Shown: positions 27,617 through 38,412, counted from the first letter of the stretch. The stretch is 43,339 nt of DNA from Candidatus Curtissbacteria bacterium RIFCSPLOWO2_12_FULL_41_16 (GCA_001776545.1 MFBZ01000005.1:1-43339), one strand, 5' to 3'. Made by a program: numbers and translations. Notes: generated by a model not told the origin, from the letters alone.

Positions 27617-28377
27617 GGTTTGTTTTTTTGGCAAATAGCGATGACTGATAATCCAAACGGGAGACTGAGTCGCAAGAGAATTAAACGTTCCATGGAGGAG
27701 ATACTCAATAAAATATTGTTTAACCATTTAGGTAGAGGTCTAAAGTCAGAGGGAATATTTTCTATCTCAACTTGATTCTTATTTAATTCGTACTTTTTTT
27801 GTCTGATAAACCTGGCCAAAGTTGCGGGGGCAAGAATAGCCGCATGGAGATAAGAAGTATAGATTGGGTGAAAGTCATGATTTTTGAGAAGCCGAATTAA
27901 GCTTTTTCGTGAGTATCGTCTGTAATGGCCTAAAATTTTATCCCAATAACTCCACAGGGACTGATAGGCGGGTACGGTTGCAATCAGTAAACCGTCTGGC
28001 GCAAGAACTCTTGAAATTTCACTAAGTATTAACATTGGATTTTTGATGTGTTCGATCACATCGAGTATTAATATGACATCATAATAGTTATCTGCAAAAG
28101 GCAGGGGATCTTTATTAAAATCACAAAGGTATAAGTTTTTTAGGCCTCTTTTTCGAGCAAACCTTAGAGCTATTTTTGAATTGTCAGCCCCGAAAACCGC
28201 GCCAGAGGTTCTAAGTTTTGCAAGTATGGCTCCTGTACCACAACCCAGATCTAAAATTTTAATCTTTTTGTTGCCGAAGTGTTTTTTGACGAGAGAAATA
28301 ACAAGCCGTTGCTTGGCTATATGCCACCAGTAATAGGTTTCTTGCTCGAAGCATTCTTGATATAAATCGAGCCGCAT
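27613..28377 (-). CDS. Class I SAM methyltransferase
   Basis: ILDLGCGTGAILAKL; ILDVIEHIKNPMLILSEISRVLAPDGLLIATVPAY. Confidence 0.9.
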   Translation of the reverse strand: MRLDLYQECFEQETYYWWHIAKQRLVISLVKKHFGNKKIKILDLGCGTGAILAKLRTSGAVFGADNSKIALRFARKRGLKNLYLCDFNKDPLPFADNYYDVILILDVIEHIKNPMLILSEISRVLAPDGLLIATVPAYQSLWSYWDKILGHYRRYSRKSLIRLLKNHDFHPIYTSYLHAAILAPATLARFIRQKKYELNKNQVEIENIPSDFRPLPKWLNNILLSISSMERLILLRLSLPFGLSVIAICQKNKP

Positions 28378-28380
28378 TTA

Positions 28381-29595
28381 TCAATAATAAAGGTTAGAGA
28401 GAGTTATTGCACCCCAGATGTTTAGTGTTAAAAGCCCCAGGATCAGGAAGACAGGAACATACTTTCTTGCTGCCCCGGGGGTAAGAAGATATAAACCTAT
28501 CGAGAAAATTGCAGATATTTGTATTAAAGATGGGAACAAGTAACGGCCCAAGGGTTGATGTTGATTTATGTTAAAGATTACAAGGAGGATAGTGTTTGTA
28601 ATTAAGGCTATAAGAAGAATAATGACAGGTTTAGTTTTTAGAAATAACCTTGTTTTTTTAATGGTAAGATTTTTCAAATAGAGGAAATTGCCGAAAATAG
28701 AGCAAAGCGTTATCAAAAATAGCACTTCGTAAACAAGAGTTGGCAGGCGGATTTCGTTTGCGGGGCCATAGGCTACCCAAAAAGTGGCGAATGTACCTCT
28801 TAAAATAAGATAGATTTTATTCGCGCCAAAAGGGATTTTATTAAAGGCGGCAGTGGATGCTTCTATCGGTCCTTGGAGATTGTGATAAGTAAGGTAATTA
28901 TAGAGGAACCACCAGAATATAAATACGGCGCTGAAAAATATATAAAAGAAAGATTTTTTAAAAAACTGGATGTCGACTTTTTTCTGCATAAGGAAAATCG
29001 TGACAATTGCGGCAGGTACAAGAATCAATCCGTTAAGTTTGGCGAGGATAGTTAGTGATGTTAAGAGAGAGAAGAGGGTCAGTTGTGAGTAAGTTACCCT
29101 TTTCTGATTTAGTGTAGAGATAAGGTAGTAGATGGTAATTGCTGCAAGTGGAATGACCAGGGCGTCATTTGTGACAGTTGCTGAGTTGACGATGTATGTG
29201 GGTAAGAGGGATATGAAAGCAAGGGTGCTGACAGACTGGAAAGCGGGAGATTTAATGATAGTAAGTGTTTTATAGGTAAAGTAAAGAGCAAATAGCCACA
29301 AAATAATTGAAAGTACCCTTAGGACTTGCAGTTGAGTGATTGAGTGTTGGGAAAATGATATGACTATAGCTGCGAGGGTGTAGTAAAGAGGCGGTTGAAA
29401 GTATTCATTGCCGGCAAGCTCTTCGTTTTTATATAAATTGGCATCAGGGAGTCTTTTCTCGTCCCTGATGTGTTGGGCATATCTCAGGTGAGCCGGCTCA
29501 TCATTTCCTGTAAATGGTGGAATTAAACTGGCAAATATTAATCGGAATATGATGCCGAGCAAGAGTAGCAGAATGAGAATTTTTTTATCAATCAT
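28381..29595 (-). CDS. GT-C-like polytopic membrane protein
   Basis: SLIPPFTGNDEPAHLRYAQHI N-terminal loop, then many TM segments. Confidence 0.7.
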   Translation of the reverse strand: MIDKKILILLLLLGIIFRLIFASLIPPFTGNDEPAHLRYAQHIRDEKRLPDANLYKNEELAGNEYFQPPLYYTLAAIVISFSQHSITQLQVLRVLSIILWLFALYFTYKTLTIIKSPAFQSVSTLAFISLLPTYIVNSATVTNDALVIPLAAITIYYLISTLNQKRVTYSQLTLFSLLTSLTILAKLNGLILVPAAIVTIFLMQKKVDIQFFKKSFFYIFFSAVFIFWWFLYNYLTYHNLQGPIEASTAAFNKIPFGANKIYLILRGTFATFWVAYGPANEIRLPTLVYEVLFLITLCSIFGNFLYLKNLTIKKTRLFLKTKPVIILLIALITNTILLVIFNINQHQPLGRYLFPSLIQISAIFSIGLYLLTPGAARKYVPVFLILGLLTLNIWGAITLSNLYY

Positions 29596-30137
29596 TTTTT
29601 GGGTTTAATTACAAACCTTATTTCATCGAATCCTCCGAACCAGTAGACCCAAAAGAGTTCACAAAAGGTTATGTTTAAGTTGGCCAAAAAGGTGATGATT
29701 TTAGTGAATGTTACCCAAAACGGATTCTTATTACCTTTAATTTTGATTAATTTTACTTCTTCAACAATAAACGCGATTTTTCCAAAGTTTTCATATTCAT
29801 TTTCTGACTCAAAATAAGAGAAAGTTTGAGAGGTGAAACCGAACCGAAGATGGGAGGGATTAGTATAGGCGGCAACTGATGAAAAGTGGGGGACTATGAT
29901 GATTATTTTGCCATTTTTTTTGATTACTCTCCAGATTTCTTCCAAGATGAAGAGAAGTTTTTTAGGGTCAAGGTGCTCAAGCGTGTGGTTTGAGTAAACC
30001 AGATCAAAGTGATCACTGGGGAAAGGAATGCCCTTTTCAATGTCGAAGATTATGTCGGCATCGCTTTTTTTATTAATATCAATGCCGACGGATTTAGGAT
30101 ATTTGGTTTTACCGCAGCCGATATCGAGAATGTTCAT
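29592..30137 (-). CDS. Class I SAM methyltransferase
   Basis: MNILDIGCGKTKYPKSVGIDI; YSNHTLEHL; 4-bp overlap with the downstream GT-C gene. Confidence 0.85.
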   Translation of the reverse strand: MNILDIGCGKTKYPKSVGIDINKKSDADIIFDIEKGIPFPSDHFDLVYSNHTLEHLDPKKLLFILEEIWRVIKKNGKIIIIVPHFSSVAAYTNPSHLRFGFTSQTFSYFESENEYENFGKIAFIVEEVKLIKIKGNKNPFWVTFTKIITFLANLNITFCELFWVYWFGGFDEIRFVIKPKK

Positions 30138-31272
30138 TAAGTCTATCCAGTCTTGCCTTTAGTGTAGCGAAAGGAAGAGCCAAGTACCAAAAGGGGATTG
30201 TCCATTTGAACTCTAAAGTTTCGATTTGCTTGATAATAAAGACAAGAAATCCGTGTAAGGTTCTCGGTACTATTTTTGCCATGAGCGGCTCGGTTATATC
30301 TTTATTGAAACCAAGATTAGACATAAAGATGGATTTAGAAAGGGCTTTTTCGATTTCATCTTTGGATTTTCTCTGGGATGGCTTGTTTCTAATTATGTCG
30401 ATAAGCTGGTCGGCGCGGTTTTGATAAAGGTGATGTTCCATTATTTTTTTTTGACCTTGTCTTGCTATTTTTTCTCGTTGTTTGGGGTGGTTTAGGTAAT
30501 ACTTGATTAAATCAACAGCCTCTTGAGGACTGCGATAGGCAACAAAGTCCTGACCGTTTGTAAAGTATTTTGCGATATCAGTGCAACTGGCATTTTGGAC
30601 AAGAAGAGCGCCTGAAGCCAAAGCTTCAAAGGTGCGCATGTTAATGCCGGGAGTTACAGAAAGATTAAAGACAATTTTGCACTGGTTATAGAATTTGGCC
30701 ATGTCTTTTTCAAAAATTTTAGTTTTGACAGACATTGGAACTTGATTTGAGAGGTATTTTAAGTAATAAGCACGCTTCGGATTATAAATGGTACTTAAGT
30801 TTCCAACAAATCCGACGTCAACTGTCTTTTCTAAGCGGTGATCCCAGTAATCTGGGTCTATCGCAAAAGGCAGATAGGAAGCACCAAGACCTGTTTTTGC
30901 AAGAATGGGTACAAACGATTCACACCCAGTGAATATATAATTGAAACATTTGGCGTAGTGGCGAAGAATTGGAAGTTTAATGGTGACATCCGTCCAAAAA
31001 AAGGCAGTTTTGGCCTTAACTTTTTCAAGATTTTGGAGGTAGAGGTGAAAGGGGCTATCTAGTTGTAAGATTAAATCAGGCTTTTTGCTTTTTGGAATTT
31101 TTCCAATGACTTGTAAAATATCCACGACATTTTTGTTAGTTGCTATATCCTGGGCATTGCCGTCGGGTTTTTTAGGGCCGCAGGTGATAACGGTGTGTTT
31201 TTTAGAGAGGGCATTTTTCCAGTAGCGACCAAAAGTTCCAAGTTCATCGCCGTAAATTAAAAGAATGTTCAT
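30109..31272 (-). CDS. Glycosyltransferase, CgeB/DUF3880-like
   Basis: VDVGFVGNLSTIYNPKRAYYL; GINMRTFEALASGALLVQN. Confidence 0.83.
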   Translation of the reverse strand: MNILLIYGDELGTFGRYWKNALSKKHTVITCGPKKPDGNAQDIATNKNVVDILQVIGKIPKSKKPDLILQLDSPFHLYLQNLEKVKAKTAFFWTDVTIKLPILRHYAKCFNYIFTGCESFVPILAKTGLGASYLPFAIDPDYWDHRLEKTVDVGFVGNLSTIYNPKRAYYLKYLSNQVPMSVKTKIFEKDMAKFYNQCKIVFNLSVTPGINMRTFEALASGALLVQNASCTDIAKYFTNGQDFVAYRSPQEAVDLIKYYLNHPKQREKIARQGQKKIMEHHLYQNRADQLIDIIRNKPSQRKSKDEIEKALSKSIFMSNLGFNKDITEPLMAKIVPRTLHGFLVFIIKQIETLEFKWTIPFWYLALPFATLKARLDRLNEHSRYRLR

Positions 31273-31337
31273 TTGAGCACGTCTAATATTTTTCGGATTG
31301 ATTACCTGCCCGTTTTACTTTACTATTTGGAGGTGTC

Positions 31338-32090
31338 ATGACGCAGGATTTATCAAGGTTAGCAATTCAATGTTTTGATCGATTAGCCCCATTTTATGAC
31401 CGGAAAACCGCCAATCGCAAAAAGTATAACACAGCGATTGACAATCAAATAATAAAATATCTTTTGAAACAGGATAAACCAAAGGTATTGGATGTTGGTT
31501 GTGGCACAGGTAGTCGGGCTCAGAAGCTTAAGGGAAAAATTAAAGGGAGCCGTTTTTTTGGTGTCGATGCAAGCACCAAAATGGTTGAAATTGCCAAGAC
31601 AAAAAAACTGGATAGTGTTTTAAAAACTAATATGGTTAAGTTGCCTTTTGAGGATAGTTATTTTGATGATATTATTTGTCTTTTTAATTCGTTTGGATAC
31701 TTGTCTGATTATCAAGATAGAAAGAAAACTTTAAGTGAGTTTTACAGAGTTCTTTCAAAAGGCGGATTGCTTTTTATAGATGTGATGAATGCATGGCATC
31801 TTGGTGAAGAGAAAGAGTTTAAACGCAGTCTACTTACTGTATTCTGGGAGTGGTTGTTTGCGGTAATTAATCCAAGGCTTTCGGCAGGTGACAAAATTTT
31901 TAGTATTGACGTTGGTGCTTTTCAAATTAGCGGTTTTGTTCATGGCTTTACCGATCATGAAATGCGAGATTTGTTAAAAGGTGCGGGTTTTTCGATTCAT
32001 AAATTTTTAATAATTGGTTATAATTCCGGTGAAATTAAAAAAAAGCCCCGTCAAGGCCAGTTTTTTTATGTCGCCAAAAAAATTAACTAA
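31338..32090 (+). CDS. Class I SAM methyltransferase
   Basis: VLDVGCGTGSRAQKL; NSFGYLSDYQDRKKTLSEFYRVLSKGGLLFIDVMN. Confidence 0.88.
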   Translation: MTQDLSRLAIQCFDRLAPFYDRKTANRKKYNTAIDNQIIKYLLKQDKPKVLDVGCGTGSRAQKLKGKIKGSRFFGVDASTKMVEIAKTKKLDSVLKTNMVKLPFEDSYFDDIICLFNSFGYLSDYQDRKKTLSEFYRVLSKGGLLFIDVMNAWHLGEEKEFKRSLLTVFWEWLFAVINPRLSAGDKIFSIDVGAFQISGFVHGFTDHEMRDLLKGAGFSIHKFLIIGYNSGEIKKKPRQGQFFYVAKKIN

Positions 32091-32730
32091 AAACTTACGC
32101 CAAAAAATTCTAATTCACACCACAGCCGAGGTGAGTCCGAGGGCAAGAATTGGTTTTGGGACCAAGATTTGGCATCAAGCACAGATCAGAGGAAAGGCTA
32201 TTCTTGGAAAGAATTGTGTTATTAGTAAAGGTGTTTATATTGATCAGGGCGTGGTGATCGGAGACGATGTGCGTATTCAGAATTACAGTTGTCTTTACGA
32301 AGGTGTTTACGTTCAGAGTGGTGTTTTTATCGGAACAGGTGTGAGCTTTGCGACAGATTTAAATCCAAGGTCTTTAACAATTTCTGGAAAGACTAAGAAG
32401 CGGGGTGATTGGACGGGTAACCCGATTATTATTAAAAACGGGGCTTCCATTGGGTCTGGTTCGGTTATTTTAGGAAAAGTGAATATTGGTCAGTTTGCAA
32501 TGGTTGGAGCTGGATCGGTTGTAACCGCGGATGTATGTGATCATGGTTTAGTCAGAGGTAATCCTGCCAGACTCGTAGGATTTGTTTGTAGATGTGGCTA
32601 CAAAGCCCAGTTAGACAAAATAACCGGATTGAATGTCAGGATGGTTTGTTCTATCTGCAAAAGTAAATTTACGATCTTAAGGATCTATTGGGATAAAATC
32701 GAGCCCAATGATTTTTTGGTGAAGAGGTGA
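32068..32730 (+). CDS. Left-handed beta-helix acyl/acetyltransferase with C-terminal zinc-ribbon-like tail
   Basis: Hexapeptide repeats (IGFGTKIWHQAQIRGKAILGKNCVI...); GNPARLVGFVCRCGYK...CSICKSKF. Confidence 0.87.
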   Translation: MSPKKLTKNLRQKILIHTTAEVSPRARIGFGTKIWHQAQIRGKAILGKNCVISKGVYIDQGVVIGDDVRIQNYSCLYEGVYVQSGVFIGTGVSFATDLNPRSLTISGKTKKRGDWTGNPIIIKNGASIGSGSVILGKVNIGQFAMVGAGSVVTADVCDHGLVRGNPARLVGFVCRCGYKAQLDKITGLNVRMVCSICKSKFTILRIYWDKIEPNDFLVKR

Positions 32731-32758
32731 ATCAAAGTTTTTTTAGATCTTTCAAGAT

Positions 32759-33205
32759 TTAGGGGTCATCCTTGAGTGATGGAGTAGAGTAAGATAAAGT
32801 AAGCTGCCAGACGTCTGGATCATGAAGGTTAAACGCTTCATCTACTATCACCAAAATAATAGCTTTTCGTTTGGTGTGATTGCTGATTTTAACAGATGTA
32901 TGGGGTACTACTTCTAATAACTGCGGCGTTAAGCCAGTTAATTCGATTTGATTTTGTTTTTTATTTTTTGCATCCACGAGAGTGACCAGGACTTTTCCTT
33001 CCAGTACTAGTATCCATTCGGTTTTGTGTTTGTGATAATGATTGCCTCGGGTTTTGCCCGGTAAGATAGTCGCCATGAACATGTGTTTGAGTCGATTTTT
33101 AAGAACAGGTGAAATTTCAGCCAAAACGCCTCGATCGTCCTTTTTAACATCCAGATTCAAGAGAATAATTTTGGGTTTCAAATCCAGCCATCTCCTTTTA
33201 AACAA
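32759..33205 (-). CDS. Cupin-fold polysaccharide biosynthesis protein (CapF C-terminal-like)
   Basis: DDRGVLAEIS, LPGKTRGNHYHKHKTEWILVLEGKVLV, VVPHTSVKISNH. Confidence 0.78.
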   Translation of the reverse strand: MFKRRWLDLKPKIILLNLDVKKDDRGVLAEISPVLKNRLKHMFMATILPGKTRGNHYHKHKTEWILVLEGKVLVTLVDAKNKKQNQIELTGLTPQLLEVVPHTSVKISNHTKRKAIILVIVDEAFNLHDPDVWQLTLSYSTPSLKDDP

Positions 33206-34185
33206 GCCTTAATGTCTTTTAAGGTCATATAATTTCTTACCATATCAGAGCGATAATCAGAGAAATTACCCGGTATAGTTTTGCCTCTGATAACCCAGTG
33301 TGGATCAATAATTAAATATCCGTTTTCTTCCGAGATCCTTTTCATCTCTTCCTCACTCACCAAACTTTCGTATAGTTGCTCGCCTGGTCTTATACCGACG
33401 AACTTTATTGGATATTGCTCTACACTTTTAATTTCTTTAATCATAACTTTTGCCAGGTCAATTATTCGGCATGCAGCAGTTTTACGGATGTAGATTTGGC
33501 CATGTTGACCTTCTAGCGTGGCTTTCAGGACGAGAGTAACTGCATCCTCTGGAGTGATGAGAAATCTTGTCATGTTTTTATCAGTAACCAGTAAAGGTTT
33601 GTTATTTTCAAGCCTTTCCTTGAACAGCGGCACAACACTTCCACGGCTACCAACGACGTTGCCGAAGCGCACACAGATAAATCTTGTTTTTGAGTTAATG
33701 CGGTTTGATAAGAAAATTTTTTCTTGAAGAGCCTTGGTCATGCCCATCACATTTACCGGGCGTACTGCCTTGTCAGTGCTGATAACTACGACCCTTTCTA
33801 CTTGATTGAGCTCAGCCGCTTTGATTAGAGAAATTGCAGCTAAAGTATTGGTTTTAATTGCTTCGAGTGGAAAATCTTCGCAGATTGGAACGTGTTTAAG
33901 CGCGGCGCAATGATAAATAATATCCACGTTTTTGGTAGCTTCAACCGAAGATGCTTCATCCCTAACATCTCCAATAATAAAGTCAAGCTTAGACAGGTAA
34001 GCTTCAAATTTATTATGCATCTCAAACTGCTTCTGTTCATCACGGCTGAAAATCTTAATTTTTCTGACAGATAATTTTGTCAGCACGTCAACAATTAATT
34101 GTCCAATACTTCCGGTTCCACCAGTGACTAAGATTGTCTTGTTGTGAAAATATTTGATTAATTTTTGGCTGATCTTTACGCTCAT
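33178..34185 (-). CDS. CapE/FlaA1-type UDP-GlcNAc 4,6-dehydratase family SDR
   Basis: ILVTGGTGSIGQLIV, FSRDEQKQFEM, AALKHVPICEDFPLEAIKTN, VVISTDKAVRPVNVMGMTKALQEKI. Confidence 0.9.
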   Translation of the reverse strand: MSVKISQKLIKYFHNKTILVTGGTGSIGQLIVDVLTKLSVRKIKIFSRDEQKQFEMHNKFEAYLSKLDFIIGDVRDEASSVEATKNVDIIYHCAALKHVPICEDFPLEAIKTNTLAAISLIKAAELNQVERVVVISTDKAVRPVNVMGMTKALQEKIFLSNRINSKTRFICVRFGNVVGSRGSVVPLFKERLENNKPLLVTDKNMTRFLITPEDAVTLVLKATLEGQHGQIYIRKTAACRIIDLAKVMIKEIKSVEQYPIKFVGIRPGEQLYESLVSEEEMKRISEENGYLIIDPHWVIRGKTIPGNFSDYRSDMVRNYMTLKDIKACLKGDGWI

Positions 34186-34228
34186 GTTAATTTTATTTTT
34201 TATATAGTATCATATTACTTTACGTCTC

Positions 34229-35086
34229 CTAATGCCGACTATTATTTTTGCGTACATGAGATTTACAATTTTGGATATTTTTGTTTAATTTGCCATTTTT
34301 TAATTGCCATCTTCGCCAAACAATTCCTTTTAAAAGAATGAATCCGATTGCGTAGTGGGGACTGGTGGAAAGCTTTAACCAATTTTTCAGAAATATACCC
34401 AGGCGAATTTTTAAACTTGATTTTTTTGCAAAATCTTGCGGGTGTTTTTGTACATATAGAGAGATATTTTTCGAATAATAATACTTTTTGGCCAAAATTT
34501 CTTTGAAAGAAGTTACATGTTCGTGATGGATAATGTGACTTTTGGTAAAGGTAAGTTTGTAACTTGCATTTTGGGCCCTTAAAGACAGATCCCAGTCTTC
34601 GCCCGCAACTAAATTTTCATCAAAGCCTCCCAGTTTGGCAAACAATTCCTTTGGATAGAAACGAGCAGCTGACAAAAGTTTTTCTTTTTGATATAAATTC
34701 CTCTCCAGGGCAATAGATTTCTCCCAGAAATTAACCCCAACTGATTTTTCGGGGAAAGCGACTATGAATCGCCCCCCTTTTGCCTTTCGGATGGCTTCGG
34801 TGATTACATTATTTGTCAGTTCCATATCGGCATCGATAAACAATAGATAGTTCCCTCTGGCATTTTTGGCTCCATAATTTCTTTGAGTAGATCTTTCGTT
34901 GCCTTTGAGAAAGAGGTTGGGCGTGGCTTGTCTTGCAATATTAAGTGTGTTGTCGGTTGAATAATTATCAACAATAATAATTTCAATATTTTTATGGGTT
35001 TGATTCTGGCAACTTAGCAGGCAGAGCTTGATGTTTTTTGCCTCATTTCTGGTTGGAATGATGATGGATACCAGAGCGCTTCTCAT
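34229..35086 (-). CDS. GT2 glycosyltransferase
   Basis: VSIIIPTRNEAKNIKLCL...IIVDNYSTDNTL; FIDADMELT; 4-bp overlap with the upstream flippase. Confidence 0.9.
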   Translation of the reverse strand: MRSALVSIIIPTRNEAKNIKLCLLSCQNQTHKNIEIIIVDNYSTDNTLNIARQATPNLFLKGNERSTQRNYGAKNARGNYLLFIDADMELTNNVITEAIRKAKGGRFIVAFPEKSVGVNFWEKSIALERNLYQKEKLLSAARFYPKELFAKLGGFDENLVAGEDWDLSLRAQNASYKLTFTKSHIIHHEHVTSFKEILAKKYYYSKNISLYVQKHPQDFAKKSSLKIRLGIFLKNWLKLSTSPHYAIGFILLKGIVWRRWQLKNGKLNKNIQNCKSHVRKNNSRH

Positions 35087-36276
35087 TTTGCCAGCCCCGC
35101 AAGATAGAAAGCCAAAATTAAAAAGATTATGCTCAACGTCCAATTAAGTAAAGTGGCGGTTTTGAATTTGTGGATGGCGGTAGCATAGTTAACAATGATA
35201 GCGAAATATCCCAGAATCAGAGCGGCAATGGTCTGAATGATGACCAGTTGCGTTGCCGGTAGAAATGATGGAACCAGAAGTTTAATCAGTGGTTTGGCGG
35301 TTGGGATTATTAAAATACCAGTTATAACAGCCAAAGGTGTATAGATTAAGATCAATCTTTTAAGGGTTTGGAAAGCCTGATAGGATTTTTTTTGTGAATG
35401 CAGCTGGGCAATTTTAGGGAACATTACGTTTGAGAGGGTGATCGGTATAAGTTGGGCGGCCGTGTAGAAGGAGAATGAGAAGCTATATAATCCTACTTGT
35501 CTCTGAGTGAAAAAGAGCGATAAAAGCGGAATTATGACGATGCCGATGCTGGTGGGGATACTGGAAAAGTAGGCCGGAAGACTGTAACTTATGAAAGCAT
35601 TCTTGAAGTTAAAGCTTTTGATTTTTGGACTCTTGGAGATTTTTTTGGCGATAAATTTTATTGCCGGGATACTGCCAACAATGAAAGCAATTCCTCCTCC
35701 TAGTAGACTGCCCTTGATGCCAATTAAATAAGCAAGTGGAAGCCCGACTATTATGTGTGAGAACGGGACTAGTATCGCAGTGATTGCCAACAGTTTAAAA
35801 TGTTGGTATCCAAGAAGTATTGGGGTGGTTATGTCTAAAAAGATTATGGTAAAAAGGAACATTGTAGGCCAAACCAGGCCAGTTTGACTTTGAGAATGGA
35901 AGAAGGTTTGGGCAATTTGACGGCTGAAAAACCAGGAGACAGTAAGAATAAAAAGGGTAATGATTACCTTGAAAAGCAGCGTTCTTTTTATGAGATGGTT
36001 GATGTTTTCTGTTTCTTGTCTGGATTTAAATTCAGCGATGTAGCGGGTAATAAAATATTTTGTACCGAAGTCTAGAAAATAGGCTGTAGTTGAGGCCAGA
36101 CCGATGGCAGTTTTAAAAATTCCGAAACCTGTCGGGCCAAAAAATCTTGAGAAAACGATGTTTAAGGTTGTTGATAAAAGGGCGCTGATAATTCCGGTTA
36201 AAAAAATAAACAGACTGTTTTGTAGAATTTCTTTTTCTTTTTTGACTTGTGAGAGGAGAAATGAAAATTTAGACAT
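35083..36276 (-). CDS. Wzx-like oligosaccharide flippase
   Basis: About 12 TM segments; FSRFFGPTGFGIFKTAIGLASTTAYFLDFGTKYFITRYIAEFK. Confidence 0.85.
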   Translation of the reverse strand: MSKFSFLLSQVKKEKEILQNSLFIFLTGIISALLSTTLNIVFSRFFGPTGFGIFKTAIGLASTTAYFLDFGTKYFITRYIAEFKSRQETENINHLIKRTLLFKVIITLFILTVSWFFSRQIAQTFFHSQSQTGLVWPTMFLFTIIFLDITTPILLGYQHFKLLAITAILVPFSHIIVGLPLAYLIGIKGSLLGGGIAFIVGSIPAIKFIAKKISKSPKIKSFNFKNAFISYSLPAYFSSIPTSIGIVIIPLLSLFFTQRQVGLYSFSFSFYTAAQLIPITLSNVMFPKIAQLHSQKKSYQAFQTLKRLILIYTPLAVITGILIIPTAKPLIKLLVPSFLPATQLVIIQTIAALILGYFAIIVNYATAIHKFKTATLLNWTLSIIFLILAFYLAGLAK

Positions 36277-37303
36277 TTGTAAGTTTCGGATAAAGTTTGA
36301 CCATGAGTCTTTTTTCCAAGAGCAGTTTAATTCTTTTAAATGATTGATAACCAGTCCTGCATTTTGAACAGAAAAGCTTTGGAGTCATTATTTTGCGACA
36401 TAGCGGGCAAGCCAGAAAACTTTCGATTTGAGAGTTAACCTTATTTTGTAGCTTACCACCTTTACGAGCAAGGATTTTAATGCCACCCCCCGAAAGATTA
36501 ATTAATGATCGTGTTAATGGATTTGGTTTTAACCAGCCGGCACTCTTTTTTTTGTTAATTTTTGACTCTTGACCAAAAGGATACGGTTTTAGCCAAACCG
36601 TAGCGTTTTCAAAACAGTTAAGTGATTTTTCCCAAGTCTTGATGTTGAAAGTTTCCTCCAAAATTCTATGGTTCGTTTCTGTTTTGCCAATAGTTGAGAC
36701 AAAAGGGAGAATGAAGGTATATTTTATGGCTTTTTCCCAGGCTCTTAATTTTGTTGGTCTACGCCAGAGATTTAAATTAAGACGTTGACTGACCGGTTCT
36801 TCGTTGACAAAGAAATGACCACCCGGAGCAAGCACACGGTAAATTTCCCCAATGATTGGAGATGGGTCTGGAAAGTGATGGAGTGTTTGATAACAAAAAA
36901 CAAACTCGAAAGAATTATTAAGAAATGGCAGATGATAAGCATCGGCACAGATCCTTTGGGGGATTTTTTTTAGCTTTAGTTTTTTTGCGAAGAATGGGGC
37001 TTGGGTAAGACTTTCAAGTGAGAGATCGAGCGCAAATCCACTGGAGTTATATTTCTCTTCCAAAATGGAGGCTCGGTGGCCAAATTCCGCACCGATTTCA
37101 AGATAAGGTGTGAGGCTGACATCTTGTTTTTTGAGAAAAGTAAAATCATTTTTGGTTGATGATATTCGGTCTTTGAGGGCCGAAATGATTTCTTTAGTGT
37201 CTGGTTCACTTGGAAAGAATTTGTTTTTACCCAGATACTGTTTTGTGAGTTTTTTCCGGTATTTAACTTCCCCGATTTTGTTTTCAATTTTTTGATACTG
37301 CAT
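36269..37303 (-). CDS. SAM methyltransferase with C-terminal zinc ribbon
   Basis: LEIGAEFGHRASILEEKYNSSGFALDLS; FCYQTLHHFPDPSPIIGEIYRVLAPGGHFFVNEEP; CPLCRKIMTPKLFCSKCRTGY. Confidence 0.83.
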   Translation of the reverse strand: MQYQKIENKIGEVKYRKKLTKQYLGKNKFFPSEPDTKEIISALKDRISSTKNDFTFLKKQDVSLTPYLEIGAEFGHRASILEEKYNSSGFALDLSLESLTQAPFFAKKLKLKKIPQRICADAYHLPFLNNSFEFVFCYQTLHHFPDPSPIIGEIYRVLAPGGHFFVNEEPVSQRLNLNLWRRPTKLRAWEKAIKYTFILPFVSTIGKTETNHRILEETFNIKTWEKSLNCFENATVWLKPYPFGQESKINKKKSAGWLKPNPLTRSLINLSGGGIKILARKGGKLQNKVNSQIESFLACPLCRKIMTPKLFCSKCRTGYQSFKRIKLLLEKRLMVKLYPKLTNV

Positions 37304-38412
37304 GTTTTTGAATAAAATTTTTAAAGTCTGCGAAACAATTATCCCAGGAAAATTGATGACTTAGTTTATACCCGAAATTTGCCAGTTGGACTCTTTTAGA
37401 TTCGTTTCGGAGTAAGTAAAGGACACCTTCTGCGAGGGATTGATAGTCGGGCGGAACTAAAATTCCATTTTTATTGTTTTTTATAGAATTACTAAGTCCT
37501 GGTACGTTGTAGGCTACAGGGACACAAGATGTAGCATTGGCTTCTGTTGCGACCAGACTCCATCCTTCCCGTACCGAAGGAATGAGGACAATCTTTGATT
37601 TTTTTAGAAGATTTATTTTTTCTTTTTCTGTTACAAAATCTTTAAATTCAATAGCTTTTTGAAGATAGTGTCTTTTTGATAATTTTTTAAGTTTTTCTAC
37701 ATATTTTTCTTTTCCACGACCAGTGATAATGAGTTTTATGCCGGGAAATGACTTGTGGATTATATTGAAAGCATTTATTGCCTGATCTGGTCCTTTAGCA
37801 GGGATCAACCTTCCTAGAAATAAAATACAATCTTCTTTTTTGGTTATAAGTTGAGGTTTAAAATCCAGGCCAATCCGATAGATATTGACATTCTTAAAAC
37901 CTAGTTTTTTAAGATCAGTTTTGGTTGATTCGGACAGGGCAAGTGTTGGTCTATTCTTATATAGTTTTAACCAAAATGGTTCTAACCAATAACCGAGATG
38001 GTTAGCAGGCCAAATAGTTTGAGTAAACCAGTATTCGCGGGCGAGCTGATGGATAAGAACGATGGTTTTGTCTTTTGCATAGAAGACGCTGAAGAAAGGA
38101 ATAGTGTTGATCTCATCAATAATCAAGTCAAGATCTTGATGTCTTAAATAATAGAGGAAAGCGAATATTCTGCAGGTTAAGCGGTTACCACGACGAATAA
38201 TTTTTACCTCTCTTAAAAATTCTTGCGGCTTGGCGCCTTTGAAGCTTGAAGTAAAAATAGTTACGTTTGTACCGTTTCTGACAAAGCGGCTGGCTACCTC
38301 GATAGCTACCTTTTCTGCGCCGCCGCTATCGGGGTTTTTAACATCGCGCCAAGAAAGCCATAGGATATTTTTTGGATGCGAATGTGTGCGAATCTTCTTT
38401 CTGCTACCCATT
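37284..38412 (-). CDS. GT4-family glycosyltransferase (5' end inside palindromic element copy 1)
   Basis: DSGGAEKVAIEVASRFV; LGRLIPAKGPDQAINAF; PSVREGWSLVATEANATSCVPVAYNVPG. The start could also be 38444 or further inside (NILWLSW). Confidence 0.88.
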
